Source of the DNA: TK10-74A sp965263065
Lineage (GTDB): Bacteria; Chloroflexota; Dehalococcoidia; Bin125
Length of the DNA stretch: 64,000 nt
Assembly (NCBI GenBank): GCA_965263065.1
Contig: CBDHGH010000003.1
Coordinates: 1,922,001-1,986,000, forward strand
Direction: 5' to 3'
Below, piece by piece: positions 8,376 to 16,068 of this stretch (positions are counted from its first letter, which is position 1; each line of letters opens with the position of its first letter). The notes under the pieces were generated by a model. It was not told the DNA's origin. It searched no databases and worked only from the letters and a program-made list of their open reading frames with translations. The translations under genes and the position numbers were made by a program.

Positions 8376-8802
8376 AGCCTGGGCTCCTCCTTCCGATTTC
8401 TTCCACATCCTCTGGCACTAGATCCCGCCAGTCCTCCATGGCATCCTTCCCTGTTGCGAATTGCTCATTCACCAGGGCTTGTATTAGGTCAAGTCTGCTG
8501 TCAGGCCTCTCACCTTTCAGTTCTTCGATTCTCTCCGAAAGCCGGTACAAGCTATTATAGAGAGCCAGAACGCGACGGAAAGATGCTCTTGCATGAGGCC
8601 TGATCACCTCGGTTGCCGCAGCCTTGGCTGAATTTCTGCCAAATGTGTACGAGCCGAGGAGACCCGTCGCCAAAATCAAGAACTGGAGCAGTCCATACTC
8701 CAGTGCAGTGAACTCCCTGAAGGCCGTGAGTCCTATCACGGCAAAGGCGGCGAGTATGCAGGCCGCTAGAAGTAGATGTGAGCGTTGGAACCAGTGTTGC
8801 AC
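8368..8802 (-). CDS. Two-helix membrane protein of unknown function
   Basis: The 144-residue protein has two hydrophobic segments at the N-terminus (about residues 8-28 and 36-54, separated by AFREFTALEYG) and then a cytoplasmic helical region rich in Arg and Glu (FRRVLALYNSLYRLSERIEEL). No enzymatic motif is visible. The start is GTG 8800-8802. A good sigma-70 promoter lies upstream at 8886-8914. The coding end overlaps the next gene by eight bases, so the two are expressed as a unit. Lower GC than neighbouring core genes suggests acquisition. A membrane-associated sensor or anchor for its partner is possible but speculative. Confidence 0.6.
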   Translation of the reverse strand: MQHWFQRSHLLLAACILAAFAVIGLTAFREFTALEYGLLQFLILATGLLGSYTFGRNSAKAAATEVIRPHARASFRRVLALYNSLYRLSERIEELKGERPDSRLDLIQALVNEQFATGKDAMEDWRDLVPEDVEEIGRRSPGYE

Positions 8803-8885
8803 GATACCAGTTGATCCTCGTTACCGTATTGTCACAGCATTCGACTGGGGACATATGGCACCAAACAAGCAGTGCACTACCTGTT

Positions 8886-8914
8886 ATTGTGTGACAGGGG
8901 AGTCAACCTGTCAA
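8886..8914 (-). promoter_or_regulatory. Sigma-70 type promoter TTGACA-N17-CACAAT
   Basis: On the minus strand TTGACA occupies 8909-8914 and CACAAT 8886-8891, with exactly 17 bases between. It points at the two-gene unit beginning at 8802, leaving a leader of about 75 bases. A second TTGACT overlaps the spacer. Confidence 0.6.
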
Positions 8915-8966
8915 CCTCCGAATATGATCCCCAATCGCGCCCGCCCGGATGTCGCTGCGGGCGTCG

Positions 8967-10550
8967 CTACGGGCGCATCCCGTGCAGCGTGCGGATGCCC
9001 ACCTGCGACGGTAGCTGCTGCGCGTAGGCGATCGCCAGCCACTCCGCCAGCATCGGCCGGGTGTCGCGCGGGTCGACGATGTCCTCGACGGCGAAGGCCT
9101 CGGCGGCGCTGAACGGACTGCGCAGCGCGATCAGCCGTTGCTCGATCTCCTTGCGCCGCGCGGCCGGGTCGGGCGCGGCGTCGATCTCGCGGCGGTAGGC
9201 CGCGTCGACGCCGCCCTCGATCGGCAGCGACCCCCACTCGGCCGACGGCCAGGCGATGCGGAAGCAGAAGCGGCTGAAGTCCTGGTGCGCCCCGCCCGCG
9301 ACGCCGTACAGCCGTCGCACGACCACCGTCGCCCACGGCACGCGGCTGTCGTCGATCGCGCACGACGCCCGCACCCCCGCCCGCAGCGTGCCCTCGGATT
9401 CGCCCGCCCGCCCGATGACGAAGCCCGGCTGGTCGGCGAAGTTGATGATCGGCAGGTGGAAGACGTCGCACAGGTCGACGAAGCGCTCGAACTTGCGCGC
9501 CTCCTTGGCCCCCATCGCGCCGCCGTAGTGCATCGGGTCGTTGGCCAGCACGCCCACCGGCATGCCCGCGATGCGCGCGAAGGCCGTCACCTGCGCCCGC
9601 CCGAAGTAGCGCGCCATCTCGAAGAACGACCCCCGATCGACCACCAACTGCACGAGCTTACGCGTGTCGTAGCCGCGGTTGCGGTGCCGCGGCACGATCG
9701 AGGCCAGCGCCTCCTCGCGCCGATCGGCGGGGTCGTCGCAGGGCCGCACCGGCGGCAGCTCGTGCACGCTCGACGGCAGGTACGAGAGGAACGCCCGGAT
9801 CTGGCCCAGCGCCTCGGCCTCGTCGGCGGCGTCGTTGTCGACCACGCCGCTGTGCCGCGCGTGCACCTTGTAGCCGCCCAGCTCCTCCTTCGTGATCGGG
9901 TCGCCCAGCGACCGCTTGACCAGCGGCGGGCCGCCGGCGAAGACCTGCGTCGTGCCGCGCACCATGACCGAGAAGTGGCTGGCCGGCACCTCCGCCGCCG
10001 GCAGCCCGGCCACCGACCCCATCGCCGCCGAGACCACCGGCACCTCGGCCAGCAGCCGCGTCCAGCGCTCGGGCCAGTACAACTCCGGCAGGTAGGTGCG
10101 GCCCATCTCCGCCGTCGCGCGGATGTCGGCGCCGAAGCCGTCGATCAGCCGGATCAGCGGGATCTTCAGCTCCTGCGCGACGCTCTCGATGTGCGCCGAC
10201 TTGTTGCCGCCGCTGTGGATCTGCGAGGCGCCCCCCTCCGCCCGCGACCCGCTCTTGGGCCGCGCCGTGAAGTCCGACCCCACCAGCGCCACCGGCCGCT
10301 CCTCGATCCGCGCCATGCCCATCACCGTCGCCGACGGGTGGAAGCCCGTCAGCTCGCCGTCGCGGTAGTAGCCCATCCCGGCCAGCTTGCCGCGCTCCCG
10401 GAACGACCCCTCATCGGTCAGCAGGTCGATGCGCTCGCGCACGGTCAGCCGCCCCCGCGCGTGCTGATCGGCGATGCGCTCGGGGCCGCCCATCTCGGCC
10501 GCCAGCGCGCGCCGCTTCGCGATCTCGTCGATCTCGGGCTGCCAGACCAT
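8967..10550 (-). CDS. Acyl-CoA carboxylase, carboxyltransferase subunit
   Basis: This is a 527-residue carboxyltransferase of the propionyl-/methylcrotonyl-/acetyl-CoA carboxylase beta family, which transfers the carboxyl from carboxybiotin to an acyl-CoA. Family marks include QHARGRLTVRERIDLLTDEG near the N-terminus, GGNKSAHIESVAQELKIPLI in the biotin-facing half, the oxyanion-type Gly-rich turns, and MGAKEARKFERFVDLCDVF with INFADQPGF in the acyl-CoA half. I start at ATG 10550 (MVWQPEIDEIAKRR); a TATCCT box at 10582-10587 may be its -10. No biotin carboxylase or BCCP gene is adjacent, so the other subunits must be elsewhere. Acyl specificity cannot be assigned from this alone. Confidence 0.88.
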   Translation of the reverse strand: MVWQPEIDEIAKRRALAAEMGGPERIADQHARGRLTVRERIDLLTDEGSFRERGKLAGMGYYRDGELTGFHPSATVMGMARIEERPVALVGSDFTARPKSGSRAEGGASQIHSGGNKSAHIESVAQELKIPLIRLIDGFGADIRATAEMGRTYLPELYWPERWTRLLAEVPVVSAAMGSVAGLPAAEVPASHFSVMVRGTTQVFAGGPPLVKRSLGDPITKEELGGYKVHARHSGVVDNDAADEAEALGQIRAFLSYLPSSVHELPPVRPCDDPADRREEALASIVPRHRNRGYDTRKLVQLVVDRGSFFEMARYFGRAQVTAFARIAGMPVGVLANDPMHYGGAMGAKEARKFERFVDLCDVFHLPIINFADQPGFVIGRAGESEGTLRAGVRASCAIDDSRVPWATVVVRRLYGVAGGAHQDFSRFCFRIAWPSAEWGSLPIEGGVDAAYRREIDAAPDPAARRKEIEQRLIALRSPFSAAEAFAVEDIVDPRDTRPMLAEWLAIAYAQQLPSQVGIRTLHGMRP

Positions 10551-10641
10551 GTCGTGCCTTTCGCCGCGGTCGTCGCGGGTGAGGATAGCCGACGCGGGTC
10601 GTTGGGCCGGCGGCGCCCGGCCCTGCGAATCCCCCAGAGAC

Positions 10642-10672
10642 AAAAAGGGGGCCCGCTCGACCGAGCGGGCCC
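10642..10672 (-). terminator. Rho-independent terminator of tRNA-Asp
   Basis: On the minus strand a ten-base-pair GC stem (arms at 10649-10658 and 10663-10672, four-base loop) is followed by CC and TTTTT. It lies 15 bases past the tRNA 3' end, so it ends the tRNA-Asp transcript before the carboxyltransferase gene. Confidence 0.88.
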
Positions 10673-10686
10673 TGATGTGGGTTCGA

Positions 10687-10763
10687 TGGCGACCCCGAGC
10701 GGATTCGAACCGCCGGTCTCCACCTTGACAGGGTGGCGTGTTAGGCCGCTACACCACGGGGCC
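10687..10763 (-). tRNA. tRNA-Asp (anticodon GTC), CCA encoded
   Basis: The minus strand folds as a complete cloverleaf. The acceptor stem is GGCCCCG with CGGGGTC (one G-U). The D-arm has GTGTAGCGGCC. The anticodon arm is CCACC-CTGTCAA-GGTGG, giving anticodon GTC. The T-arm has GGTTCGAATCC. The discriminator is G at 10690, and the CCA tail is encoded at 10687-10689. Confidence 0.97.
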
Positions 10764-10771
10764 GTCCTCCG

Positions 10772-10800
10772 AGTGTAGGAACGCGTCGCAGCCGGGGCAA
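10772..10800 (-). promoter_or_regulatory. Promoter of tRNA-Asp, TTGCCC-N17-TACACT
   Basis: On the minus strand TTGCCC is at 10795-10800 and TACACT at 10772-10777, with 17 bases between and eight bases to the tRNA 5' end. This is one of the best local models for the housekeeping promoter in this genome. Confidence 0.65.
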
Positions 10801-10872
10801 TGCGCGGCCCATCGGACTCAGGCCCCGTTGGCCCGTATACTGAGCTCGTACGGTCGAGGCGGAGGCATCGCG

Positions 10873-11271
10873 ATGGCCAAAGGCAAACGCGGCGGAAGGG
10901 GCGGCGGTCGCAAGGGCGCCGCGCCGCCCCAGCAGTTGGGCGGGCGACCACGACGCAACCGCGGTCGCGGAGGGGCGCCGGCCGAGCAAGAGCTGCCCAC
11001 GGCGGCGCCCGGCGCGCACGGCCTGCCCTCGTCGATCATGGGCGGGCACGCCAGCGTCGACCTCTCGCGCGCCGCCGCGGGCGCGATCCGCCGGCCCGGC
11101 CTGCGCCGGCGCAACCGCGGCGGGCCCCGCACCGAGTCCGAGCGCATCGCCCGCGGCCCCCGGGTGATTTACGACTTCCGCTACGTCCGCGCCGACCTGC
11201 GCTGGATCGCGCTGACCAGCGTCGCCAGCGTCGGCGCGGTGCTGCTCGCCTGGCTCGCCCTGCGCGTCTGA
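10873..11271 (+). CDS. Small basic Gly/Arg-rich protein with a C-terminal membrane helix
   Basis: The 132-residue product has a Lys/Arg/Gly-rich N-terminal third (MAKGKRGGRGGGRKG) and several further basic patches (RRPGLRRRNRGG). One membrane helix lies at the extreme C-terminus (about residues 112-130, IALTSVASVGAVLLAWLAL). No known domain is recognised. The layout suggests a tail-anchored protein whose basic, disordered region could touch nucleic acid or acidic lipid head groups; that is inference. ATG 10873 is preceded by GGAGG at 10861-10865, and a TATACT box sits at 10836-10841. It diverges from tRNA-Asp and converges with fabZ. Confidence 0.65.
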   Translation: MAKGKRGGRGGGRKGAAPPQQLGGRPRRNRGRGGAPAEQELPTAAPGAHGLPSSIMGGHASVDLSRAAAGAIRRPGLRRRNRGGPRTESERIARGPRVIYDFRYVRADLRWIALTSVASVGAVLLAWLALRV

Positions 11272-11310
11272 GGCCGGTGCGTCCGAGGCCGGCGCGGCCC
11301 TGCGTCGCTG

Positions 11311-11799
11311 CTATGGGCCGCCGGCCGCCGGATTCGCCACGATCGCGAACGTCAGCGTCCCGGCCGCGGCCAGCTCCCCATCGACCGTCGCCCGCGCCGA
11401 TGCCTTGCCGACGCCGCGCCGCAGCCGGTCGAGCGACACCTCGAGCCGCAGTTGGTCGCCGGGCTTGACCTGCCGCCGGAAGCGCAGCCCGTCGATGCCG
11501 GCGAACAGGCCCAGCTTGCCGCGATGCTCCGGCGCGCTCAGCGCCGCCACCGCCCCCACCTGCGCCAGCGCCTCGACGATCAGCACGCCCGGCATGATCG
11601 GGTTGCCCGGGAAGTGCCCTTGGAAGAAGGCTTCGTTGGCGCTGACGTTCTTGATCCCCACCGCCGACGCGCCCCGATGCAGCTCCACGATCCGGTCCAC
11701 CAGCAGGAACGGGTAGCGGTGCGGGATCGTCGCCAGGATCTCGCCGATCTCCATCGTCTCCGCGGCTGGTGTCGCGCCACCCTCGTGCGATGTCGTCAC
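11311..11799 (-). CDS. fabZ: 3-hydroxyacyl-ACP dehydratase FabZ
   Basis: This enzyme dehydrates 3-hydroxyacyl-ACP to trans-2-enoyl-ACP in type II fatty acid synthesis. The hot-dog fold is evident from the catalytic His motif HRYPFLLVDRI, the GHFPGNPIMPGVLIVEALAQ helix with the catalytic Glu, and LGLFAGIDGLRFRRQVKPGD. I chose GTG 11799, which overlaps the stop of the PHP gene (GTGA) and follows GGAGGCGG; this gives an N-terminal extension of about 15 residues before MEIGEIL. Co-transcription with ymdB- and rny-type genes is not a usual fabZ setting and may reflect lineage-specific operon fusion. Confidence 0.93.
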   Translation of the reverse strand: MTTSHEGGATPAAETMEIGEILATIPHRYPFLLVDRIVELHRGASAVGIKNVSANEAFFQGHFPGNPIMPGVLIVEALAQVGAVAALSAPEHRGKLGLFAGIDGLRFRRQVKPGDQLRLEVSLDRLRRGVGKASARATVDGELAAAGTLTFAIVANPAAGGP

Positions 11800-12665
11800 G
11801 CGTCCGCCTCCCTCTCCGGCGCGCCTCCGCGCGACGCCCATGCGGCCTCAAGCACCCCCAGGAACCGCTCCACGTCGGCCTCCGCGAAGGGGATATCGCC
11901 CGGCTCGCGCTCGTCGTCGTGGATGCCGTGGTAGTCGGAGCCGCCGGCCGGGACGAGGCCGTGCGCGTCGGCCAGCGCCCGGTACCGCTCGACCTCCTCC
12001 GGCGCGTAGTTCTTGTAGTAGACCTCGAGCCCCTCCAGCCCGACGGCCGCCAGCTGCGCCACGGCCGACTCGGCGTCGGGCAGGAAGCTGGGGTGGGCCA
12101 GCGCCGCGACGCCGCCGCAGTCCCGGATCAGCGCGATCGCCTCCGACGGCGGCAGCTTCTCGCGGGCCGCGTCGGCCGGGCCGCCCGTGTGCAGGTAGCG
12201 GTCGAAGGCCTCGCGCACGCTGGCGACGTGGCCGTTCTCGACCAGCGCCTGCGCGACGTGCGGCCGTCCGATCGCCGCCTCGCCCGCGATCTCCAGCACC
12301 CGCTCCCAGCGCAGCGGCATCCCCAGCGCCGACAGCTTCGCCAGCATCGTCCGGCCCCGCGCCGTGCGGCCCTCCCGGTACGACGCGAGCTGCGTCTGCA
12401 AGCGCGGCTGCTCGATCGACGTGAAGTAGCCCAGGATGTGCGCGTCGCCGCCGTCGGGCAGGTCGGCGCTCAGCTCGACGCCCGGGATCAGCCGCACGCC
12501 GATCGCCGCCGCCGCCCGCGACGCTTCGGCGACCCCCGCCGTCGTGTCGTGATCGGTCAGGGCGATGTGGCGCACGCCGTTCGCGCCCGCGCGGCGGATC
12601 AGGGCCGCCGGCGTCAGCACCCCGTCCGACTGATTGCTGTGCGTGTGGAAGTCGCCGATCGCCAT
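11796..12665 (-). CDS. PHP-domain metal-dependent phosphoesterase
   Basis: The 289-residue protein has the PHP metal-binding motifs in order: HTHSNQSDG (residues 6-14), LTDHDTT (about 36-42), GVELS, HPSFLPD and GSDYHG. This is the TrpH/YciV type (RNase AM, which matures rRNA 5' ends and degrades 3',5'-nucleoside bisphosphates in E. coli); the exact substrate here is inferred from the family. Its ATG shares one base with the stop of the upstream gene (TGATG), and its stop overlaps fabZ, so it is in the middle of a tightly coupled operon rny-ymdB-PHP-fabZ. Confidence 0.87.
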   Translation of the reverse strand: MAIGDFHTHSNQSDGVLTPAALIRRAGANGVRHIALTDHDTTAGVAEASRAAAAIGVRLIPGVELSADLPDGGDAHILGYFTSIEQPRLQTQLASYREGRTARGRTMLAKLSALGMPLRWERVLEIAGEAAIGRPHVAQALVENGHVASVREAFDRYLHTGGPADAAREKLPPSEAIALIRDCGGVAALAHPSFLPDAESAVAQLAAVGLEGLEVYYKNYAPEEVERYRALADAHGLVPAGGSDYHGIHDDEREPGDIPFAEADVERFLGVLEAAWASRGGAPEREADA

Positions 12666-13453
12666 CAGACGCCCCTCGCCGCGTCCGGCTCGAGCACGCG
12701 GTCCACCCGCTCGATGCTCGTCGCGCGGCCCGTCGCGTCGTTGATCTCCACGACCACGGCGCAGAAGATCGCCACACCGTGCGTCTCCGGCGGCATGCGC
12801 GCCGGCCGCCCGGTGCGGAAGCGGTGCAGCACCGGCTGCGTCTCGCTGCCGATGATCGAGTCGCGCGCCCCGCACATGCCCAGGTCGGTCACGAAGGCCG
12901 TGCCGCGCGGCAGCAGCCGCGGGTCCGCCGTCGGCACGTGCGTGTGCGTGCCCACGACCGCCGCCGCCCGGCCGTCGAGGTGCCAGCCCATCGCCTGCTT
13001 CTCCGACGTCGCCTCGGCGTGGAAGTCGACCAGGACCGGCGTCCCGGCCGGGATCGATGGCAGCAGCCGGTCGGCGCAGGCGAACGGATCGTCGACCGGC
13101 TCCATGAACGTGCGGCCGATCAGGTTGATGACCGCCAGCCGGCCGTCGTACCAGACGCCGCGGCCGGGCGCGCCCGGCGGGTAGTTGGCCGGGCGCAGCA
13201 CCGGCAGCTCGCCTTGCAGCGTCTCGGCGTAGTCGGGGATGGCCCAGGTGTGGTTGCCGCCCGTGATGACGTCGGCGCCGTGGTCCAGCAGTTCCCGCGC
13301 GATCGCCCCCGTCGTCCCCCGCCCCGCCGCCGCGTTCTCGCCGTTCACGACCACGTAGTCGAGATCGAGCTCCCGGCGCAGCGCGGGCAGCAGCGTGCAG
13401 GCCGTGCGACGCCCCAGCCGCCCCATCACGTCGCCGACTGCGAGCACTCGCAT
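12665..13453 (-). CDS. YmdB-family metallophosphoesterase (cyclic-nucleotide phosphodiesterase type)
   Basis: The 262-residue protein carries the calcineurin-like motifs of the TIGR00282/YmdB family: AVGDVMGRLG, VVNGENAAAGRG, TGGNHTWAI, VDFHAEATSEKQAMG and GTHTHVPTAD. Bacillus YmdB is a 2',3'-cyclic nucleotide phosphodiesterase encoded directly after rny, as here, where only eight bases separate the stop of rny from ATG 13453. The conserved pairing suggests a shared role in RNA turnover. Confidence 0.9.
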   Translation of the reverse strand: MRVLAVGDVMGRLGRRTACTLLPALRRELDLDYVVVNGENAAAGRGTTGAIARELLDHGADVITGGNHTWAIPDYAETLQGELPVLRPANYPPGAPGRGVWYDGRLAVINLIGRTFMEPVDDPFACADRLLPSIPAGTPVLVDFHAEATSEKQAMGWHLDGRAAAVVGTHTHVPTADPRLLPRGTAFVTDLGMCGARDSIIGSETQPVLHRFRTGRPARMPPETHGVAIFCAVVVEINDATGRATSIERVDRVLEPDAARGV

Positions 13454-13461
13454 CGCCGTGG

Positions 13462-14964
13462 CTAGCGCGCGACCTCGGTGGCGCGCGTCTCGCGCAGCAC
13501 CGTCACCCGGATTTGCCCCGGGTAGGTCAGCCCCTCCTCGATGCGGCGGCTGATGTCGCGTGCCAGCCGCATCGATTCCAGGTCGTCGATGCGCTCCGGG
13601 TCGACCAGCACCCGCACCTCGCGCCCGGCCTGGATTGCGAACGACTGCCGCACGCCCTCGAACGACGTCGCGATGTCCTCCAGCGCTCGCAGCCGCTCGA
13701 TGTAGCGGTCCGCCGACTCGCGCCGCGCGCCCGGGCGTCCACCCGAGATCGAGTCGCAGACCTGCACGATGACCGCCTCGACGCTCGTCATCTCGACCTC
13801 GTCGTGGTGCGCCTCGATGCAGTTCGCGATCGTGTCGCCGAGCTTGAAGCGGCGCGCCATGTCGCCGCCGATCACCGCGTGCGTGCCCTCCACCTCGTGG
13901 TCGACGGCCTTGCCGATGTCGTGCAGCAGCGCGCCCCGCCGCGCGATGTCGGGGTTGGCGTCCATCTCCTCGGCCAGCATCCCGGCCAGGTGCGCCGTCT
14001 CGACCGCGTGCCGCAATTGGTTCTGCCCGTACGACGTGCGGTACAGCAGCCGGCCGAACACGTTCAGCAGGTCGCGCGGCATGCCCGGGCAGCGCGCGTC
14101 CAGCGACGCCTGCTCGCCCGCCTCGCGGATGTTCTGCTCGATCTCCCGCGTCGCCTTCTCGACCTGCTCCTCGATGCGCGTCGGGTGGATGCGGCCGTCC
14201 GAGACCAGCCGGGTCAGCGCCACCTTGCCGATCTGCCGCCGCACCGGGTCGAAGGCCGACAGCGTCACCGCGTCGGGCGTGTCGTCGATGATCACGTCGC
14301 AGCCGGTGGCCAGCTCGAGCGCGCGGATGTTGCGCCCCTCCCGCCCGATGATGCGGCCCTTCATCTCGTCGCTCGGGATCGCCACCACCGACACGGTCGA
14401 TTCCGTCGTCACCTCCGACGCCACGCGCTGCACGGCCGTCGCGACGAACTTCCGCGCCCGGTCCGACGCCTGGTCCTTGATCGTCGCTTCCGCTTCCCGC
14501 ACGCGCCGGTTCACGTCGTCGCGGATCTCGCCTTCGATCAGCCCCATCAGCTTGTCGCGCGCGTCTTCCGACGTCAGCTGCGCGACGGCCTCCAGCCGCT
14601 CCCGCTCCTGCGATACCAAGTGCTCGATCTCTTCCTGGCGGACGTCCAGCTCCTGGTGCCGCGACCGCAGCCGCTGCTCCTGCCGGTCGATGTCGCCGCT
14701 CTTGCGGTCCAGCGACTCCTCGCGCGTGCCCAGGCGGTCCTCGTGCCGCTGCTGGTCCTGGCGCGCCCGGCGCAGGTCGGCCTCCGCCTCGCGCAGGTCG
14801 GCCTCCGCCGCGCGACGGGCGGCCAGCGCCTCCTCCTGTGCAGCGATCAGTCGGGACTTGGCCTCTTGCTCCGCACGTTCGGTGATCCGCAGCGCCTCAA
14901 GACGCGCCTCTTCACGCGGATCTGGACCACCGCCGCGCAGGAGCCGCATGATGGCTCCCAGCAT
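13462..14964 (-). CDS. rny: Ribonuclease Y lacking the N-terminal membrane helix
   Basis: This 500-residue endoribonuclease starts mRNA decay. Residues about 15-185 are a long coiled coil rich in Arg/Glu/Ala. The KH domain contains GRIIGREGRNIRALE (about 203-217), and the HD phosphohydrolase domain has LLHDIGKAVDHE with the catalytic HD at 348-349. The C-terminus (PGQIRVTVLRETRATEVA) is typical. The unusual point is the N-terminus: MLGAIMRLLRGGGPDPREEA goes straight into the coiled coil, so the usual anchor helix is missing and the enzyme should be soluble or only peripherally bound through the first ten amphipathic residues. The ATG start has GAGGAAACACC before it. It is the first gene of the rny-ymdB-PHP-fabZ operon. 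Confidence 0.93.
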   Translation of the reverse strand: MLGAIMRLLRGGGPDPREEARLEALRITERAEQEAKSRLIAAQEEALAARRAAEADLREAEADLRRARQDQQRHEDRLGTREESLDRKSGDIDRQEQRLRSRHQELDVRQEEIEHLVSQERERLEAVAQLTSEDARDKLMGLIEGEIRDDVNRRVREAEATIKDQASDRARKFVATAVQRVASEVTTESTVSVVAIPSDEMKGRIIGREGRNIRALELATGCDVIIDDTPDAVTLSAFDPVRRQIGKVALTRLVSDGRIHPTRIEEQVEKATREIEQNIREAGEQASLDARCPGMPRDLLNVFGRLLYRTSYGQNQLRHAVETAHLAGMLAEEMDANPDIARRGALLHDIGKAVDHEVEGTHAVIGGDMARRFKLGDTIANCIEAHHDEVEMTSVEAVIVQVCDSISGGRPGARRESADRYIERLRALEDIATSFEGVRQSFAIQAGREVRVLVDPERIDDLESMRLARDISRRIEEGLTYPGQIRVTVLRETRATEVAR

Positions 14965-15156
14965 GGTGTTTCCTCAGTTCGACGGGCGCGCCGCGTGCCG
15001 CGGTGCGCCCGGTGTGTCATAACCGTCGAGTGACTCAGACGGTCGAGTGTGCTTCGTGCCCCCATCGTACGACCGCCCGCCCCCGCGCGCCACAAGCCAC
15101 GCGACGCCGCGGCGGCGCGGGTCGAATCGGTCGGCCCGGGGACGGTGGGGAGGGGG

Positions 15157-15423
15157 CTAGGTCAGCCGGAGAATGGCGATCGGGGCACCGGCGATGGCGA
15201 GGCCCAAGCCGAACATCCGCCACGTCAGCGTATGGATCGCGTGCTCAACGTCGCCGCGAATCTCCAAGCGGAGACGATCGTGGTCGCCGCGCAACTCTGT
15301 GCGCAGGCGATCGTGGTCGCCGCGCAACTCTGTGCGCAGGCGATCATGGTCGCCTCGCAACTCGTCCCTCGTGCGGTCGAGTGCTGTTTCCCAGGCGTCG
15401 TTGGCCGCCGGTGCGCTAGCCAT
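15157..15423 (-). CDS. Short coiled-coil membrane protein, copy 3 of a tandem trio (DUF1640-like)
   Basis: The 88-residue protein has a helical region with three exact copies of the 11-residue unit LRGDHDRLRTE/L and then one C-terminal membrane helix (MFGLGLAIAGAPIAILRL). It is nearly identical to the C-terminal two thirds of the gene at 15666-15998 but lacks the N-terminal QADAVVDVTSDAT part. Compared with that copy it has gained one extra 33-base unit. Such short coiled-coil-plus-helix proteins resemble the CCDC90/DUF1640 group; function is unknown. The ATG at 15423 follows AGGAACCGACG and lies nine bases after the previous stop. Confidence 0.6.
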   Translation of the reverse strand: MASAPAANDAWETALDRTRDELRGDHDRLRTELRGDHDRLRTELRGDHDRLRLEIRGDVEHAIHTLTWRMFGLGLAIAGAPIAILRLT

Positions 15424-15432
15424 CGTCGGTTC

Positions 15433-15663
15433 CTAGAGCTTCGTCAGCGCCGCCACGATGCCGGCCAAGATCAGCGTTTGCACGGCGAGGGCGCGCCAGA
15501 TTTCGATGCGAAATTGGTCCCTGGTGCGGTTGTGTGCTGCTTCCAGGTCGTCCTTGGTCACGAAGGGGCTGGTGGCGTCACTGGTCACATCGACCACCGC
15601 ATCCGCCTGTGCACTGCGTACTCCTCTTCCGGCCGCGTCGGCGATTCCGGGCCGTCCGGGCAT
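15433..15663 (-). CDS. Short coiled-coil membrane protein, divergent copy 2 of the trio
   Basis: The 76-residue reading frame runs from ATG 15663, two bases after the stop of copy 1. Residues from about 17 (SAQADAVVDVTSDATSPFV) match copy 1. The remainder (TKDDLEAAHNRTRDQFRIEI) differs and ends in a membrane helix (AVQTLILAGIVAALTKL). The first 15 residues (MPGRPGIADAAGRG) do not match and may be non-native, so the original start may have been lost. The pattern (short N-terminal helix, KDDLE segment, coiled coil, C-terminal helix) is like DUF1640 proteins. It could be a decaying copy. Confidence 0.45.
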   Translation of the reverse strand: MPGRPGIADAAGRGVRSAQADAVVDVTSDATSPFVTKDDLEAAHNRTRDQFRIEIWRALAVQTLILAGIVAALTKL

Positions 15664-15665
15664 TC

Positions 15666-15998
15666 CTAGGTGAGCCGGAGAATGGCGATCGTGGTACCGG
15701 CGATGGCGAGGCCCAGACCGAACATCCGCCACGTCAGCGTATGGATCGCGTGCTCAAGGTCGCCGCGCACCTCCAGGCGCAGGCGATCGTGGTCGCCGCG
15801 CAACTCCGTGCGCAGGCGATCGTGGTCGCCGCGCAACTCGTCCTTGGTGCGGTCGAGTGCTGTTTCCCAGGCGTCCTTCGGCACCAACTGGCTGGTGGCG
15901 TCGCTGGTCACATCGACGACGGCGTCCGCCTGCGTCTCGGACAGGCCGCCCTTGATGAGCCGTTGCACGGCGTTCCGCGTGTCGAACACGATGGCCAT
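15666..15998 (-). CDS. Short coiled-coil membrane protein, full-length copy 1 (DUF1640-like)
   Basis: This is the 110-residue complete member of the trio. It begins MAIVFDTRNAVQRLIKGGLS, continues ETQADAVVDVTSDAT, then has a KDAWETALDR helix, two LRGDHDRLRTE-type 11-residue coiled-coil units and a single C-terminal membrane helix. ATG 15998 has AGGAGA at good spacing. The order of elements matches CCDC90/DUF1640-like bacterial proteins, whose biochemical role is not established. It follows recX by about 70 bases and may be in the same transcript. Confidence 0.65.
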   Translation of the reverse strand: MAIVFDTRNAVQRLIKGGLSETQADAVVDVTSDATSQLVPKDAWETALDRTKDELRGDHDRLRTELRGDHDRLRLEVRGDLEHAIHTLTWRMFGLGLAIAGTTIAILRLT

Positions 15999-16068
15999 CA
16001 CGCATCTCCTTCGATCACCGATGCAAGCATACGGCGGCGAGCACCAGCATATCCACCGCTGGCCCCTC

